64,000 bases of DNA from assembly GCA_015478945.1 (NCBI GenBank), contig JABUQX010097548.1, forward strand, positions 15,001 to 79,000. The letters are read 5' to 3'. A program made the translations under genes and the position numbers. Of this stretch, positions 23,991-35,867 are shown piece after piece. Numbering within the stretch: the first letter of the stretch is position 1; each line of letters starts with the position of its first letter. Below the pieces are notes generated by a model. The model was given only the letters and a program-made list of their open reading frames with translations. It searched no databases and was not told where the DNA came from. The stretch is from Trachelipus rathkii (Eukaryota; Arthropoda; Malacostraca; Isopoda; Trachelipodidae).

Positions 23991-24320
23991 TTAAATTTCT
24001 TTGAGCATTATTTTCTCCAGAGGTAACTCGAATCTCCTCCGCAGAGTGACGTAATCACGTATAATCATCATTAACAATTGGTCCTGAAAATGGGAAAATG
24101 GACCGATTGCAGCAATTATGCGTCCCGACTCGAAACCGAATACTTTTTTACATAAAGATAATAGCTGATAAAGCAATGATCCCGCATGTTGTCGACCCGA
24201 TATTGATTTATGCTTTACTTTTTTTATAGTAATCAGGCTATTAAGAGGTGAATTCCGCAAATGTATCTAACCAGTTTTTTTCGCTGATACTGGCACTTGG
24301 GTTGTTGTTATTGGTTTCAT
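23991..24320 (-). pseudogene. Hypothetical protein gene interrupted by an in-frame TAG
   Basis: A minus-strand ATG at 24320 opens a frame that meets TAG at 24267-24269 after 17 codons, then continues open in the same frame to a stop at 23991. The second part has coding-like composition with two amphipathic helices (around LLYQLLSLCKKVF and LRRRFELPLEKIM). It could be a pseudogene, a sequencing error, or two unrelated frames. A smaller plus-strand frame at 23787-24026 overlaps and is hydrophobic, but looks less like a gene. Confidence 0.35.
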
Positions 24321-24438
24321 GCCCTTTCTTTTTCCTCTTTATAATTTATTCCGGAAATAATAGGTATATGAAAAAGTCGTTGCCAACTGCGAGTGCATCT
24401 CACATCATTGAAAAGTAGACCTGTTGCTTTCAAAATAA

Positions 24439-24807
24439 TTTTTTATCATAAAGACAAGAGGTTCTGAAACACAATTTTCGATCAGATTTATATACGTTTG
24501 CATCGATGGGCCCCGAAATGCTATTTTGTCGTGCTGTACTCTCTCGTTTGTATTAAATATTTTCGGAAACGGCGGTGGGGTTATATCCGGCAAAGGGCCA
24601 AATTTTGAAATTCTGAGAGCCTTCTGTTTTTGTGGGCACGATAAGTTTGATGATGGATTTACTTTTGAACTGCCGAATTCGCATGTAGATGAAGAAAGTT
24701 TTATCGATGCAATGGCGCATTCATTAATGCGAAGACTAATCTTCTTGTCCAATCAGGTAAAATACCCAAAACTAAATTCACGACGTCGCGATATTTTAGC
24801 TGCTTAA
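24439..24807 (+). CDS. Hypothetical open frame, 122 codons, antisense ambiguity
   Basis: The plus frame is open from 24439 (after TAA at 24436) to TAA at 24805, with no in-frame ATG near the start. The translation alternates hydrophobic and polar residues, contains a Gly-rich turn (GNGGG) and ends in helices, like a globular protein. The minus strand is also open at 24405-24752 without an ATG, so strand choice is uncertain. I prefer plus because of the more regular hydrophobic patterning. Its 3' end overlaps the 3' end of the convergent 357-residue gene by about 107 bases. Confidence 0.3.
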   Translation, partial: FFIIKTRGSETQFSIRFIYVCIDGPRNAILSCCTLSFVLNIFGNGGGVISGKGPNFEILRAFCFCGHDKFDDGFTFELPNSHVDEESFIDAMAHSLMRRLIFLSNQVKYPKLNSRRRDILAA

Positions 24808-25774
24808 TTTTTGTCCAGGAAATTCCGTACACTAACCCTAAATAAAGAAGTAAAATACTTAAAAAATCCATTTTCAGAGAATTCTTGAGTGAATTAATCT
24901 TATTCATCGACACACTTCCATCGTCAGAAATCAGTTTTAGTTCCATTTCGCTGTTTTCCATCGATCTCGATAATTTTTTTAAGACTTCGAGAAGCGAATA
25001 ACAGGAAATTAGGTGAGTTGATCTAGAATAATCATTAAAATACATATTCATTTCGGTGTTTAAACTGTAAGTTCTCTTTTTTCTACGATTAAAAAGATTC
25101 ATTTCTCTTAAAAGCCACGAGTCATACAAGAAGCGGTGAATGTTTGCCATGCTCAAATTATTTATTATCAATCTTTTAAACAGTTGTAATTCCTTTAGGT
25201 AGGTGACCGGTGTAACGTAATACGAGCGCAAAAAAAAATACAATTTTAGAGTTAAGTAATTCGTTGGTGTTGCTGAAAATAATTTAATATCACCAACACC
25301 GACATCATTACATATATATAATACTGCGTTGAAATAAAATAGGGAAAATATACAGGAACGATATTTCATCGCGCTTTTTTGGTTCATGCTATCTTCACAA
25401 TTTTCGATCCAAAGTTGTATAAATTTAATAATTAGTTCAGTATCCGCATTTGTGGCTGCATCAGGACACGCGTTATTGTTAATAGTATGAAAATACTGAA
25501 TTTTATCTAAACACAACCGAATGATTTGACCATACGTGATAGGGATGTCGACTAATAAACGGAAAAAATGCGCATCGTCCATAACCGCCGCATCGTTAGA
25601 AGAATAACATTTTTGAAATAAAAATTCTTCTTTATGAGAAGGCATGACTCCTGATCCAAATTTTGGTAAATATATGTGGCGAAAGCCTTGTTCGTAAATA
25701 TCATCTGAAAATGACATGAAAATTTCGGTATTCCCATATATTTCTTGAGAACGTCGAATACTATTTTCGTTCAT
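24701..25774 (-). CDS. Hypothetical protein, 357 aa
   Basis: ATG at 25774 and TAA at 24701-24703: the best-formed complete gene in the window. The product is rich in Ile, Leu, Tyr, Phe, Asn and Ser, largely helical by pattern, with hydrophobic stretches at about residues 139-155 and 304-320 that could be membrane segments or buried helices. It has a basic cluster NRRKKR at about 229-234. Cys residues are scattered (about 56, 88, 103, 126, 141, 155, 258) without a metal-binding pattern. Preceded by AT-rich promoter-like DNA on its 5' side (25780-25870). No family recognised. Confidence 0.65.
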   Translation of the reverse strand: MNENSIRRSQEIYGNTEIFMSFSDDIYEQGFRHIYLPKFGSGVMPSHKEEFLFQKCYSSNDAAVMDDAHFFRLLVDIPITYGQIIRLCLDKIQYFHTINNNACPDAATNADTELIIKFIQLWIENCEDSMNQKSAMKYRSCIFSLFYFNAVLYICNDVGVGDIKLFSATPTNYLTLKLYFFLRSYYVTPVTYLKELQLFKRLIINNLSMANIHRFLYDSWLLREMNLFNRRKKRTYSLNTEMNMYFNDYSRSTHLISCYSLLEVLKKLSRSMENSEMELKLISDDGSVSMNKINSLKNSLKMDFLSILLLYLGLVYGISWTKIKQLKYRDVVNLVLGILPDWTRRLVFALMNAPLHR

Positions 25775-25789
25775 GCGGATCTTTTTTAT

Positions 25790-26880
25790 CTTATTTATAT
25801 ACTATAGTATTTAAGATTTTTAAAATAATATCATTGCTAAATTTAGAAATGTAATTTTTTTGTCTTCGAAAATAACTCTCATCAGCCTCTTCATTAAAAT
25901 AAAGGCCGGTTAATTCCGTGATCTTACTTTTCATTTATCGCTCGAATTATTTTCTTTTTTCGCCCATCTAAAAGACTGAGAAGACAAACGAGTGTGTTAT
26001 AAAATTTTCTCTTCAAATATTTCTGTGGCGATCACTTCCATAATTGAAAAATTCTTCAATCACGTACTGTTAGGAAAAAGTCAACCTCAAGGTTTTCTTC
26101 GCCATTTTAGGTATACGAGAGATTGTGCGTTGTCGGACATATAAACGACAAAAGTAAGAAAAATCTTGAAAGATATATTCTAAATTAGGGAAAGATTATT
26201 AAATTAATTTTTTTAATTATATTATGCAGTTTTGGTTATCAAAACTTAAAAAATAATGTGTGAGCGCTACCTAAGCACTACTGAATAATCTGAGTGTAGG
26301 TAAATCAGGATATTACCAAGAACCTGAAAAATGTGTTTTAAAAAAAATATTAGTTAATAAAATAATTATTGATATTGAAAGAATTTATTTCTATTAGAAC
26401 ATCACAACATTTTTCTTATATTGTAGCAACACAGATTCAAGGTGGTAATTTAATAAGAGTTTAACAAGCGACGTGCTCGGCTCGCTCCTCTTGTGCCAAC
26501 AGATTTTGTGTATTTAAAAAGATTAATTAATTCCCTTGTTATTTCCGGAGTCCTTTTTTCGGTCGGAATGTACTAGTATAAGGTATTCATATCTCACTTT
26601 TTTTTTTTTTCCTTTCTGTTTAGGTGAGCAAGTGCTCATTTTTTTCACTTGTAGATTTATTCGAATCTTGTTACATCATCATTTTATTTAGGCGCTATTC
26701 GCCGCTAAAGGAACACTGGGGACGTAAAGCGAGCAGCGCTTGTGGTAGTAATCAGTTGACCTTAAATATCGCCTTTGGGCGATCATATACCGAGGCTCCA
26801 AGCCTATTTTTCTTCGAAGACTGTCAGAAAAATCGCATAAAAATTTTGCAGAAATTTTTTTTATAATGTTTCATCGACTG
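25790..26880. other. Intergenic DNA with one doubtful ORF
   Basis: AT-rich, no recognised gene. A plus frame of 80 codons at 26624-26866 begins with GTG directly after a T-rich tract ending in TTTAG; its product is ordinary in composition but unsupported. GC content and CpG rise after about 26880, where the tandem array starts. Confidence 0.5.
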
Positions 26881-29800
26881 AATACGCGGCATCAGTCATT
26901 TTCGCTCACGGGCAGATTAAAGACTCCCAAGCGCCCGTCCGAGTTCGCGAACCACAGACGAAACGTTTTTCAGTGTCTAATATCATTGGAATCGATGGTA
27001 GAGATTATTCACTAAAATAAGTCGATTCTGCACATCGTTAAAGTACTCTAAGGTTCGTCCGAAGTTCCAGGCGGAAGACCGTGGAAACCGCTTGCGGGGT
27101 CTTTCTAATTTTCAATTGATCCTGATATAATCAATCATTTCAACACCCGTCCTATATATCGATCGGATTAGGAACTCGTAAGGCTCGTCGAGGTTTTTCA
27201 GCGAAGATCTTCGGACAACTGTGTCAGTTCCTAATTTTATTTGATCAGGAAAATGATCATTCAACTCGCCAAAATCGGATGAACCTTTTGCCAAAATAAA
27301 AATAATTTTAAAATATGCTCCGATCGCTCGTTAATAGCGGAGTATCGTAGATTGGGTTAACGAGAACTTGAAGTACTCGTTAAGGTCTCGTCGATGTCTT
27401 AGCGATTGAATCGATGAAAGCGTTTTCAGTTCCTATATTAATTGATCGAATTTATTCGTGTTGTCATATCACTAATATTATGTCTGATCGATCGGAACTT
27501 AAGCTCGTATATGGCTCGTCGGAATGGTCGCAGAGTCGTCGGAAACGTTCCAGTTCCTATTAAATTTGATGGAAAATTGGAATGTCCATTCGACTGCGTC
27601 AATCGATAAACGGTTTGCGCCCAAAAAAAAAAAATTAAATGCTTTCCGATACGAACTTAATGCGTAATCGTATTGGTTAACCGGGATTAAGAACTCGTAA
27701 GCACTCTGGGATGTCAGCGAGATCGAGATGAGCGTTTCATTCCATATTTAATGATCAAAATATCAAAGTCATGTTCACTAAATATTGTCTATCGATGCCG
27801 ATTGAAGTAAACTCGTAAAGCTCGTGCCGATCTCAGCGGGTTCTTCGCAACTGTGTCAGGTTTCCCTGAAATTTAGTGATATATCGGCAAATGATCCCAT
27901 TCTCGATCTCGCATAGATGGACTTACTTGGCCAACAGAAGTATCTATGTTAAAGAATGCTCTCACATCGACTTTATGTGTATCGTTTAGGATCACGCCGG
28001 TTTTAAGACGCGATTTAAGAACTCCGTAAGGCTTCGTTGGAGCCAGTCGAGGATCGATGAAAGCGTATTCGCAGAGGTGGCTAATTTTATTTGATCGAAT
28101 ATTGTCCATTCACTAAAATATGTCTATTCGAATCGGCACTATGACTACGTAAGTGCTCTGTCGAGTCGGGCGAGAATTCTTGCGGAACTGATTTCTTTTT
28201 TTTCAGTTCTACATTTTTATTGGATCGGAAATGCTCATCGATCTACGCAATCGATGAAGCCTTTGCGCACAAGTGAGAGTTAAGAAAAGTGGCTAGGACG
28301 GATATGACAGTTAGAGCGGTATTGTTATTCAAGTATATCCGATAAGAACATCCCTAAAGGGCCGTCGAGTTTCAGCGAGATGATGAAGCGTTCAGTTCCT
28401 AAATGTTAATATTGATGGCGAAATATTGTCATTTCCTCATATCGCTCTATTCGATCGGATTAAGAAACTAGTTAGTCTGCGTCTTTGTCGACTTCGCGAG
28501 TATCTTCGGAACGTTCCAGTCCTAATTTACTCTGATTGTAAACATGACAATTCGAACTTCACGCAACGGCTGAACACCGTTTGCAAAATAAATTAAAAAA
28601 TGCTACTGTTATTCTGTATTTATGCGGTATCATGTTAGTTGGGTAACCGATAAGAAATCCTAAGGCCGTCGAGATTCAGTCGAATGAATGTCGATGATTA
28701 GCGTTTCAGTTTCCTAATATTAAATTGATCGACAATATTGGGGGCATATCACTAAATATGTCTATGCGATGGATTAGACGAACTAGCTAGGCTCGTCGTG
28801 GCCGAGATGCCTCGGACGTCTTCCAGTTCTAATTTATTTTGATCGAAAGTGATCAATTCGACTCGCAATCGATGAAGGCTTTGCAAAAATAATTAAAAGA
28901 AGGCTACGATTCCAGATCTTACGCGGTATCGTATTGGGTTAACCGGATTAAGAACTCACCTAAGGCCCGTCGAGGCAGCGAGATCGATGAAGCGTTTTTC
29001 AGATCTAATTTATTTGATCGTAAGATATTGGGTCAATCGTCTACTTAAGATATGTCTTCGATCGGATTAAGCAGCTCAGTAAGGTCGTCGATTGTCGGCG
29101 GAGGGATCTTCGGAACGTTCAAGTCTTAATTTATGGAGTTGAATGGAAAGCAGATTCGACTCGCATATTCGATGGAACCCTTTGACCCAAAAAATTAATT
29201 AAAAAAATGCATACGATCTTGACTTATGCCGGGTATGTATTAGGGCTTACACGGATTTAAGACTCCTAAGGCCCGTCGAAGTCAACGAGATCCGGATCGC
29301 AAAGCCTTTCAGCAGTTCCTAGAATTTAGTTTGATCGAAAATATCCAGTCTTCACTAAATATGTCTATATCGATCTGATTAAGAACTCGTAAGGCTCGTC
29401 GATTCGGGCTGCGAGATCTGTCGGACATTTTGCAGTTCCTCAATTTATTTCGGCATGGGAAAATGATTCTATTCCTGATTATTGGGTGAATACCATTTTT
29501 GTCCAATAATTAAAAAATATGCTCCCGATCACGACTTATGGACGGCGGTATCGTAAGTTGGTTAACCGGATTCACACGAACTCCTGAAGGCCCGTTGTCC
29601 GGAGCAAGCCGAGATTTGATGATATGCCCGTCTCTTCGTTCCCTAAGTGGTAGTGGATGGACATATTACAGTCCCATTTCACCTAAACTATGTCTATCGA
29701 ATCGATTAAGAACGTTCGTACGGGCTCGTTCGATTCGGCGAGAATCTTCGGAACGTTTCAGTGTCCTAATTTATTTGATCGGAAATGAATCGATTCCGAC

Positions 29801-30610
29801 ACCGACATGAATCGATGAACCTTTTGCCATAAAGAGTGTAAAAAAATTGCTCCGAATCGAACTCTAATCGCTGGCTATCCGTATCTGACTGTGTCCTAAC
29901 GCGGTAAGACGGAGTAAGAACTCGTATGGCGTCGTCCGAGCCCAGCGAGATCGATATGAATGGGCGTTTCAGTTCCTATTAATTGATCGGAAATATTGCA
30001 TCATGTTCCAAAACTAAATAGTGTCTAATGCGATCGCATAAGAAATAGTTAGGGCTCGTCCTGATTCGGCGCAGATCTTCGGAAACGTTTCAGTTCCTAA
30101 TGAATTTAATTGCAATCGAAAACGAATCAATCTCGACCTCGCGCAATCGCTGACCTTTGCCAAAGAATACTTTAAAAAAATGCCTTACACGTTTTCGACT
30201 TTAAGTGGTAAATCGTATTCGTCAACGTGATATCAAACGATAAGGAGTCGTAGGTCGTTCGATTCGTGCGACGATCTTCCGAAGCGGTTTTTCAGTTTGC
30301 CTGAATTATTTGATCGGAATGCTCATTTGCGACTCAGCAGATCGTATTGACGTTTTGCCAAAAAATAATTTTAAAAATGCTCCTCTCGATTCTGACTTAT
30401 AGTTGGTTATCGTATTAGGTCAATTCGGTTTTAGAAACGGATTATAGACTCGCTAAAGCTAGGTCGAGTATACAGCGAGTTCTCGAATGAAGGGCGTTTC
30501 AGTTCTAGAATCTGATTAATTCGGAAATGCTGACCGTTCACCTAAATAAGTTTTTGATCGATCGGATTAAGAACTCGTTAGGCCCGTCGAGTCAACGAGC
30601 AAATCAGATA
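26880..30610. repeat. Tandem array, period about 300-340 bp, about 11 units
   Basis: The landmark resembling CGACTTATAGCGGTATCGTA recurs near 27325, 27650, 27965, 28305, 28612, 28912, 29215, 29535, 29858, 30200 and 30405. Each unit contains two related halves, each with a segment like ATTAAGAACTCGTAAGGCTCGTCGA followed by CAGTTCCTAATTTATTTGATCG. One half has a GATCGATGAAGCG-type and the other a GATCTTCGGAACG-type linker. Copies differ by many one- to few-base indels, which looks like poor consensus quality as much as real divergence. No coding capacity is supported; short ORFs here are accidental. Possible roles are an origin, an enhancer or a packaging-like 'homologous region' of a large DNA virus, or a satellite. 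None is demonstrated. Confidence 0.85.
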
Positions 30611-30614
30611 AAAG

Positions 30615-33600
30615 AGAATCACAAATATTCAAAAATTGAAAATATATCATTTTTAAGAAAAAAAATAATACATAATACAAAAATTTATTTTTTATGAGTA
30701 GATGAATAAAAATAATAATATGAATGCAAACACTTTAGTTATTTTTTATAAAATGAAAAATGCGTTTTTTTCATCGTTGTTCAATTTCCTTCGCTGATAA
30801 TCGAAGATGGGTTCCGCCCCGTTTGGAAAAACATACTCGTTTCTCTACTCTGCCGATGTACAACGGTTTTTGTGAGCGGAGCTATGTTCATCTCGAAAAC
30901 CTTCTCTGTGTTGCATTTTCCGAAAAGTGAACATTTGACGGATATCCTTGTTTAAAATTCTCAGTTAGCCCGAGCAGATTTAGTATTATTTCTGCACATA
31001 GCCGTTTTCTTCTCTGCCTTATACTCATAGTCGAACACAGGGAGACGAAATAATGAAAGCATTCAGGCGCGACGATTCAATACAATAATTTAGTGAGGTT
31101 ATTCTTAAGGCGTTATGAAAGGAAGTACATGTGTTGAAATAAAATTTTTTTGTTTTCGTTTCCAACGATTTTTTTAATTCTGGTAGTTAGAGTATCGCCG
31201 GGTATAAATTTTTTTGTAGTCGTACAAAAAGTGGTTTGTATAACCGCCATATTTTCAATACGGATCTGCGCAACTCGTTTCCAGAAGTTAATTTTTTTTT
31301 TTTAATTTTTTAACAGCCAATTTTTTCCCTTCAGGTAATTTTACAACGTCGCATGAAACGATTGTTATCTTTCAATAATTATCCTGTTTAACAAGCTTTC
31401 CTAAATTGCGGGCAATTTCAGGTTGCCCGAGAAGCAAATCTCTTTTTAACGCTTCGAAACGATATATTTTTTATTATAACAAAAACAAAGAGCCCTTAAA
31501 GCCCAGGTGTCCTCCGATTTTTTTGAAACTGATAAACATCGTCTTAAATTTTTGATTGATTGTAAACAACGGACAATTAGTGGCGAATATTTCAAAATAG
31601 GTCTTTTTGAGATATCTTCCAATACGTAACACTAAAAAACATTTTTCAAATTATCACAGAATATTCGAGTATTGTTTCTCAGCAATGGACGAGATCTAAA
31701 GTAGTTTTGAAAATGGACTATTTCTTTTGTTTTTCTTTTAACGAAACGAAGAGGGCCAATATTCTTTCTTCTGGTGGTGATGACGAAGAAGTATGTTTAT
31801 CACAGATTAAGACCCGACGACACATATTTTCTCCTTGGTGTTTTTTAAATTTTCTCTTTCGGTAAGAGGAATGGGGAGCCGCTTTGAAAATAGTCCAATT
31901 CATATATGAAATCCTTCATTCGAAATTATAAATGAGCTTTTCCCATGAAAGGATTAATTTGCGATTGGTTTCCGATTCGGCGGCAACAAGTTTAAGGTAC
32001 TATCGAATGGCAACCACCTGAGGTTGCGGCGGCAAGACAATAAGGAAGGCTGAATCGTTTCGGGTGGAAACTCAAAAACAAAATCAATAACCTCATAATG
32101 ATATAATCCAATCAAAACACACCAAGGAATTGCGTATACGAGGACCGAAATGAAAGAAGAGTAACTATATTAAAGCATTCGGTTTGTAAGTAGATTGCTT
32201 GACCGAGTTCATTCTTTCTGTCCATCACCTTTACTCAGCACTCCAGTTAGCTACAGAAAAGCTAGTTCATCCGCACTGTTTTCCCCATCTGAAATTATGA
32301 TCCAGCTGCTTAACGGGAATTCCTGCTTGAAGAACAGGGAAATTACGGCTGCAATGCAGCGGTGGCGAAGTATTCGCAATGACCACGGCAATTGTCGTCA
32401 ACTTCAAACTGTCCCAGCGGTGTGGTTGCAATGGTATTTTTTTTGAACGTAGCAGTAAGGTGAAGATTTCATTTGCGGTCTACAAGAGCGAAAGAATCGA
32501 AAGAAGAAATCGGGTGGGATGCTATCTCATGCTCGCTGCTTCACGGTTCGGATATTAAGTACGATTATAAACATTTGTAACTTCACACAATAAATGTGGG
32601 TGGGTAGGAAACACATAGAAATATTCCAAAGAAGAAATGTATAATTTTATCAGGGTCAATAGTCGTCGGGGTTGCCGAAAAACATCTAGATTGTCCTTCC
32701 CATTGTTAAGCTCTCGTTGGAGAAATATTCAGGATTGCGTTAAAGTGTTCCCCAAAGATACACTTCCACGAAGAAATAATCTAGCATCTTCGATCTATCA
32801 GCTCCAAATCTTCAGAGCGATTTAGCAGCAAACTTTTCAATATTTTGAGTAACTAATGCTTTTTTTTTTTACATTTATATGATTACATGAGCATGTGCTC
32901 AATCTCTGCACACACCTCACCAACAATCTCACTAGCACCACCGTTTTTTATAGTTTGAATTGAATATCGCATTAATATTTGATCAAATCGCTTGTTACAG
33001 GTTGATCTTAGGAATGGTTGGCTATTCAGTGAATCGAAAGATTATTTTAATGGCCCGCTCTTCATACCATGAATCGAATTAATCATCGCAACGCTGTTTT
33101 CTTAATCAGAATTCTTCGTTGTATATAACAGTAACTCTGAACCCGTACCAAATGTGTTCGTTATCGTTGAATGGATGGCGTGCATACCGTGCGCCTGATT
33201 CGTAGATGCATCCTAGAAAACGATTTTGCGATAAATATGCTCGTATTGTCCACGTAAAGAATTACGTTCGAAACGATTCGATGTTCTTTCCCTGGTTGCT
33301 CTCGCTATTTATATCCGTCTTTTTTGTTAAACTTATATCACTACAATATTTAAATGTCCTCAATGCAAATTTAAATCAGCATTTTGCATTTCTGAAAACA
33401 ACCTCCCGCGGCAATAATCCCTCCGTTAAAAAATAACGGTAGAGTCTTTTCCAAGTGGTTCATTTTGTTTATGCTGAAATTGAGTTACTTTTCCGTAAAC
33501 GATTGAACAGCGTTTGTGCGAATGAAGCGTGCTAAATTTTCGTCAAGGATTAATTCTTCCATTTCGACCACGGTAATTGGAAACTGCTACTGGTAATCTT

Positions 33601-34640
33601 TGAATTAACTGGCAAAGTTTCAAGTATAGGGTTGAAAGAAGGCCAGCGATAGAAATCCATGAATGAACGGGCAGAATATGTCGAGCCTCGAAAAGAAAAA
33701 AATGCAGTTTAATACGTGGCGTTTCGGGCACAATTAAAGCTTAGTAAGAAATAAAAAAAAAAAAATTTATTATTTTTTTTTTTTTTTTTTTTGGTTTATT
33801 ACAAAAATGAGAAATTTGTTAAATGTTTTAAAAAGATTTTTTGTTTGATATAAAAACTAAAGAGTTCCGCGCTGTATATTTGGATTCAAAGACAAAATGT
33901 GTTTTGTTTGATTAACTCCGCCTTTTGTGAGAATTTTGTGTGATGAAAAAATTTAATAATTTATAAGATAAAAATTAAAAATTATAAATTGTTGTCGTTA
34001 ATGAAATAAATACATTTTTATAAAAAACTACTTTAGTAAATACCTATCGAATACAATACAACTAATTATTAATAATTTAATGATATCAATTCTATTTCCT
34101 TGTCCTGACTTTTATTTATCGGCTTTTGCGAATTTCTATCGAATTACAACGCGGTTCAGGTGCGAAGTAAAGCGCGGTTACGCAGCGAGGGACTTCTTTG
34201 CGTAGAATTGCCGTCGCGAGGGAAAGTCACGCTATTATTTTCCATGATCTGAGTTCCACAGAAGTGAAGCGGATACGTTTTTTGCAAATTCAATAGCCCT
34301 TTTATGCAAATCTTTCCCACGTTCTCGCGAATTACCCTGCTGCTTTTAGCTCATTGGCGGAAATGCCAGTTTCCTCGGCAATGGCGGATGTATATGAACG
34401 CGGGTTCCCGACTATGATAAATTCAAAAAATTCAATCTCTTCAAATCTAGCATAATATTTTAAATTTAATATTCGTGATCTTAGTTATAAAGGTATTCTT
34501 TGAATTTTTTTATCCGATTCTGTTGGCAGGCAAAGAACTACTAAAGCCATAAATTTCGATCTAAATTTTTACTACAACGCTAATAGCAATGAATAATTTC
34601 AGAAATATCTCAAAGGCGAACGAGGAACAGGACGGTCTTG
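30615..34640. other. Region with small, weakly supported ORFs
   Basis: Apart from the entries below I see no convincing gene. On the minus strand at about 30780-31060 two alternative frames look coding-like and may be one shifted gene. On the plus strand at 31713-31865 a 50-codon ATG frame (acidic centre GGDDEE) ends where a GTAAG donor-like sequence sits. Frames at 32195-32446 and 32637-32825 are plausible but unsupported. A run of A followed by a long T tract lies at about 33750-33792. Confidence 0.4.
33206..33436 (+). CDS. Small single-pass membrane protein, 76 aa, hypothetical
   Basis: ATG at 33206, TAA at the end. A basic N-terminus precedes a hydrophobic segment from about residue 27 to 45 (FFPWLLSLFISVFFVKL), then a polar tail with a basic end. 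This resembles a small type II or tail-oriented membrane protein. No family recognised and no conservation can be checked here. Confidence 0.35.
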   Translation: MHPRKRFCDKYARIVHVKNYVRNDSMFFPWLLSLFISVFFVKLISLQYLNVLNANLNQHFAFLKTTSRGNNPSVKK

Positions 34641-34644
34641 ATAA

Positions 34645-35655
34645 TTAAAAAGAATCAAATTTTGTGGTCTTGTGATAAAGGGAAACTGCGCTACTTTTTG
34701 CTCTAACGCTCACTTAAAAGTGCCTAAAAACCCCCCGTGTTTCCGGAAAGTTAATGAAACCACCACAATATCTTATACATCACACAACGATATGTTTTCA
34801 GTCAGATATTTCAATTTGTTAAATAATATTCGAACAGAAAAACCCGTTCTTTCGACCACCTCGTCTCCAATTACTAATGCCACGAAGCAATCGAATATCA
34901 AAGAACGCAGTGGTGATACCGGTACCTCTCGGTCGATTAAAAGTAATAAAAAAATAAATACTGAGAAATTAAATCGACCTGATGAATTATTTTATTTAAC
35001 ACCATCGATAAATACGAAACGCGAAAATAGCAAGAATAGTCTTCCCGTAGTAGGAAAAGATGCAGATATCAAAAATAATATCGAAAAGGCCACGGAAAGT
35101 ACCAGGTTATCTTCGATCGATAGTTATACATCATCGACCACCCAAGGCGCTATTTCCAACGCCGAGACCCCTTTTTTGAACGAAAGGGGTACGAAACCGA
35201 GTATTAGAAAGGCGGAGTCCTCCAATAATCCGCTTCTAGTCATTGAGAAAAAACGCAAAATCAGTACAAAATCATCTTTTTTAAACGAAGGAGATAAATT
35301 CACGACTAAATTTAAAAACGTGACCCTATCAATCGCTAATATTTCAAACTCATCAGCGAATGTTGAAACACTCGATAGAAGTAGTGACAACAATAATAAT
35401 AAAACAAACTCCACTGCCGATTCATTGTCAACAAAGATCAAGAAAAATGCAAACGGCGAAAGAAAAAAAGACTATAAAAATAATCAGTCATCAACATCCG
35501 ATCACTTAAAACCGTCGATTATCGACGAGAATAATTACGATAAAAGCGCGGTGAACTACTACAGTGATGAACAAATCACATTAGCTATCGTTTTTATATT
35601 TTTCATTTGTTTAGGTTTAAATATAATTTTGCTCGGGAGATGTTATAGGATATAA
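34645..35655 (+). CDS. Ser/Thr/Asn/Lys-rich protein with C-terminal membrane anchor
   Basis: The frame is open from 34645 (after TGA and TAA codons) to TAA at 35653. No ATG lies near the beginning; GTG at 34672 is a possible but weak start, so the true N-terminus may be in another frame or exon (a short ATG frame at 34591-34650 ends just upstream). The body of about 300 residues is hydrophilic and disordered in style, rich in Ser, Thr, Asn and Lys with several NXS/T sequons. It ends in one hydrophobic segment (LAIVFIFFICLGLNIILL) and a short basic tail, as in an envelope or cell-surface protein anchored by its C-terminus. AATAAA follows 24 bases after the stop. Function unknown. Confidence 0.6.
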   Translation, partial: LKRIKFCGLVIKGNCATFCSNAHLKVPKNPPCFRKVNETTTISYTSHNDMFSVRYFNLLNNIRTEKPVLSTTSSPITNATKQSNIKERSGDTGTSRSIKSNKKINTEKLNRPDELFYLTPSINTKRENSKNSLPVVGKDADIKNNIEKATESTRLSSIDSYTSSTTQGAISNAETPFLNERGTKPSIRKAESSNNPLLVIEKKRKISTKSSFLNEGDKFTTKFKNVTLSIANISNSSANVETLDRSSDNNNNKTNSTADSLSTKIKKNANGERKKDYKNNQSSTSDHLKPSIIDENNYDKSAVNYYSDEQITLAIVFIFFICLGLNIILLGRCYRI

Positions 35656-35678
35656 ATATAATGAAATGTAAAAATTTG

Positions 35679-35684
35679 AATAAA
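35679..35684 (+). terminator. AATAAA polyadenylation signal
   Basis: AATAAA 24 bases downstream of the stop of the membrane-anchored ORF, followed by a T-rich stretch. Fits a nuclear, polyadenylated transcript. Confidence 0.5.
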
Positions 35685-35867
35685 GTCAATTTTTATCAAA
35701 AGTATTTTTTTGGTTATTCATTCATTTCTTTCTTCACACCACCACCCTCACGCGCTCTGACATTAACTTAAGACATCCATCTACTAACATCAATTTATCA
35801 ACCACAGCCGCTCCAAAGAGAAGCTATGAAACCATAAAAAAATTAGATTTCGATATTAAAATTTTGG

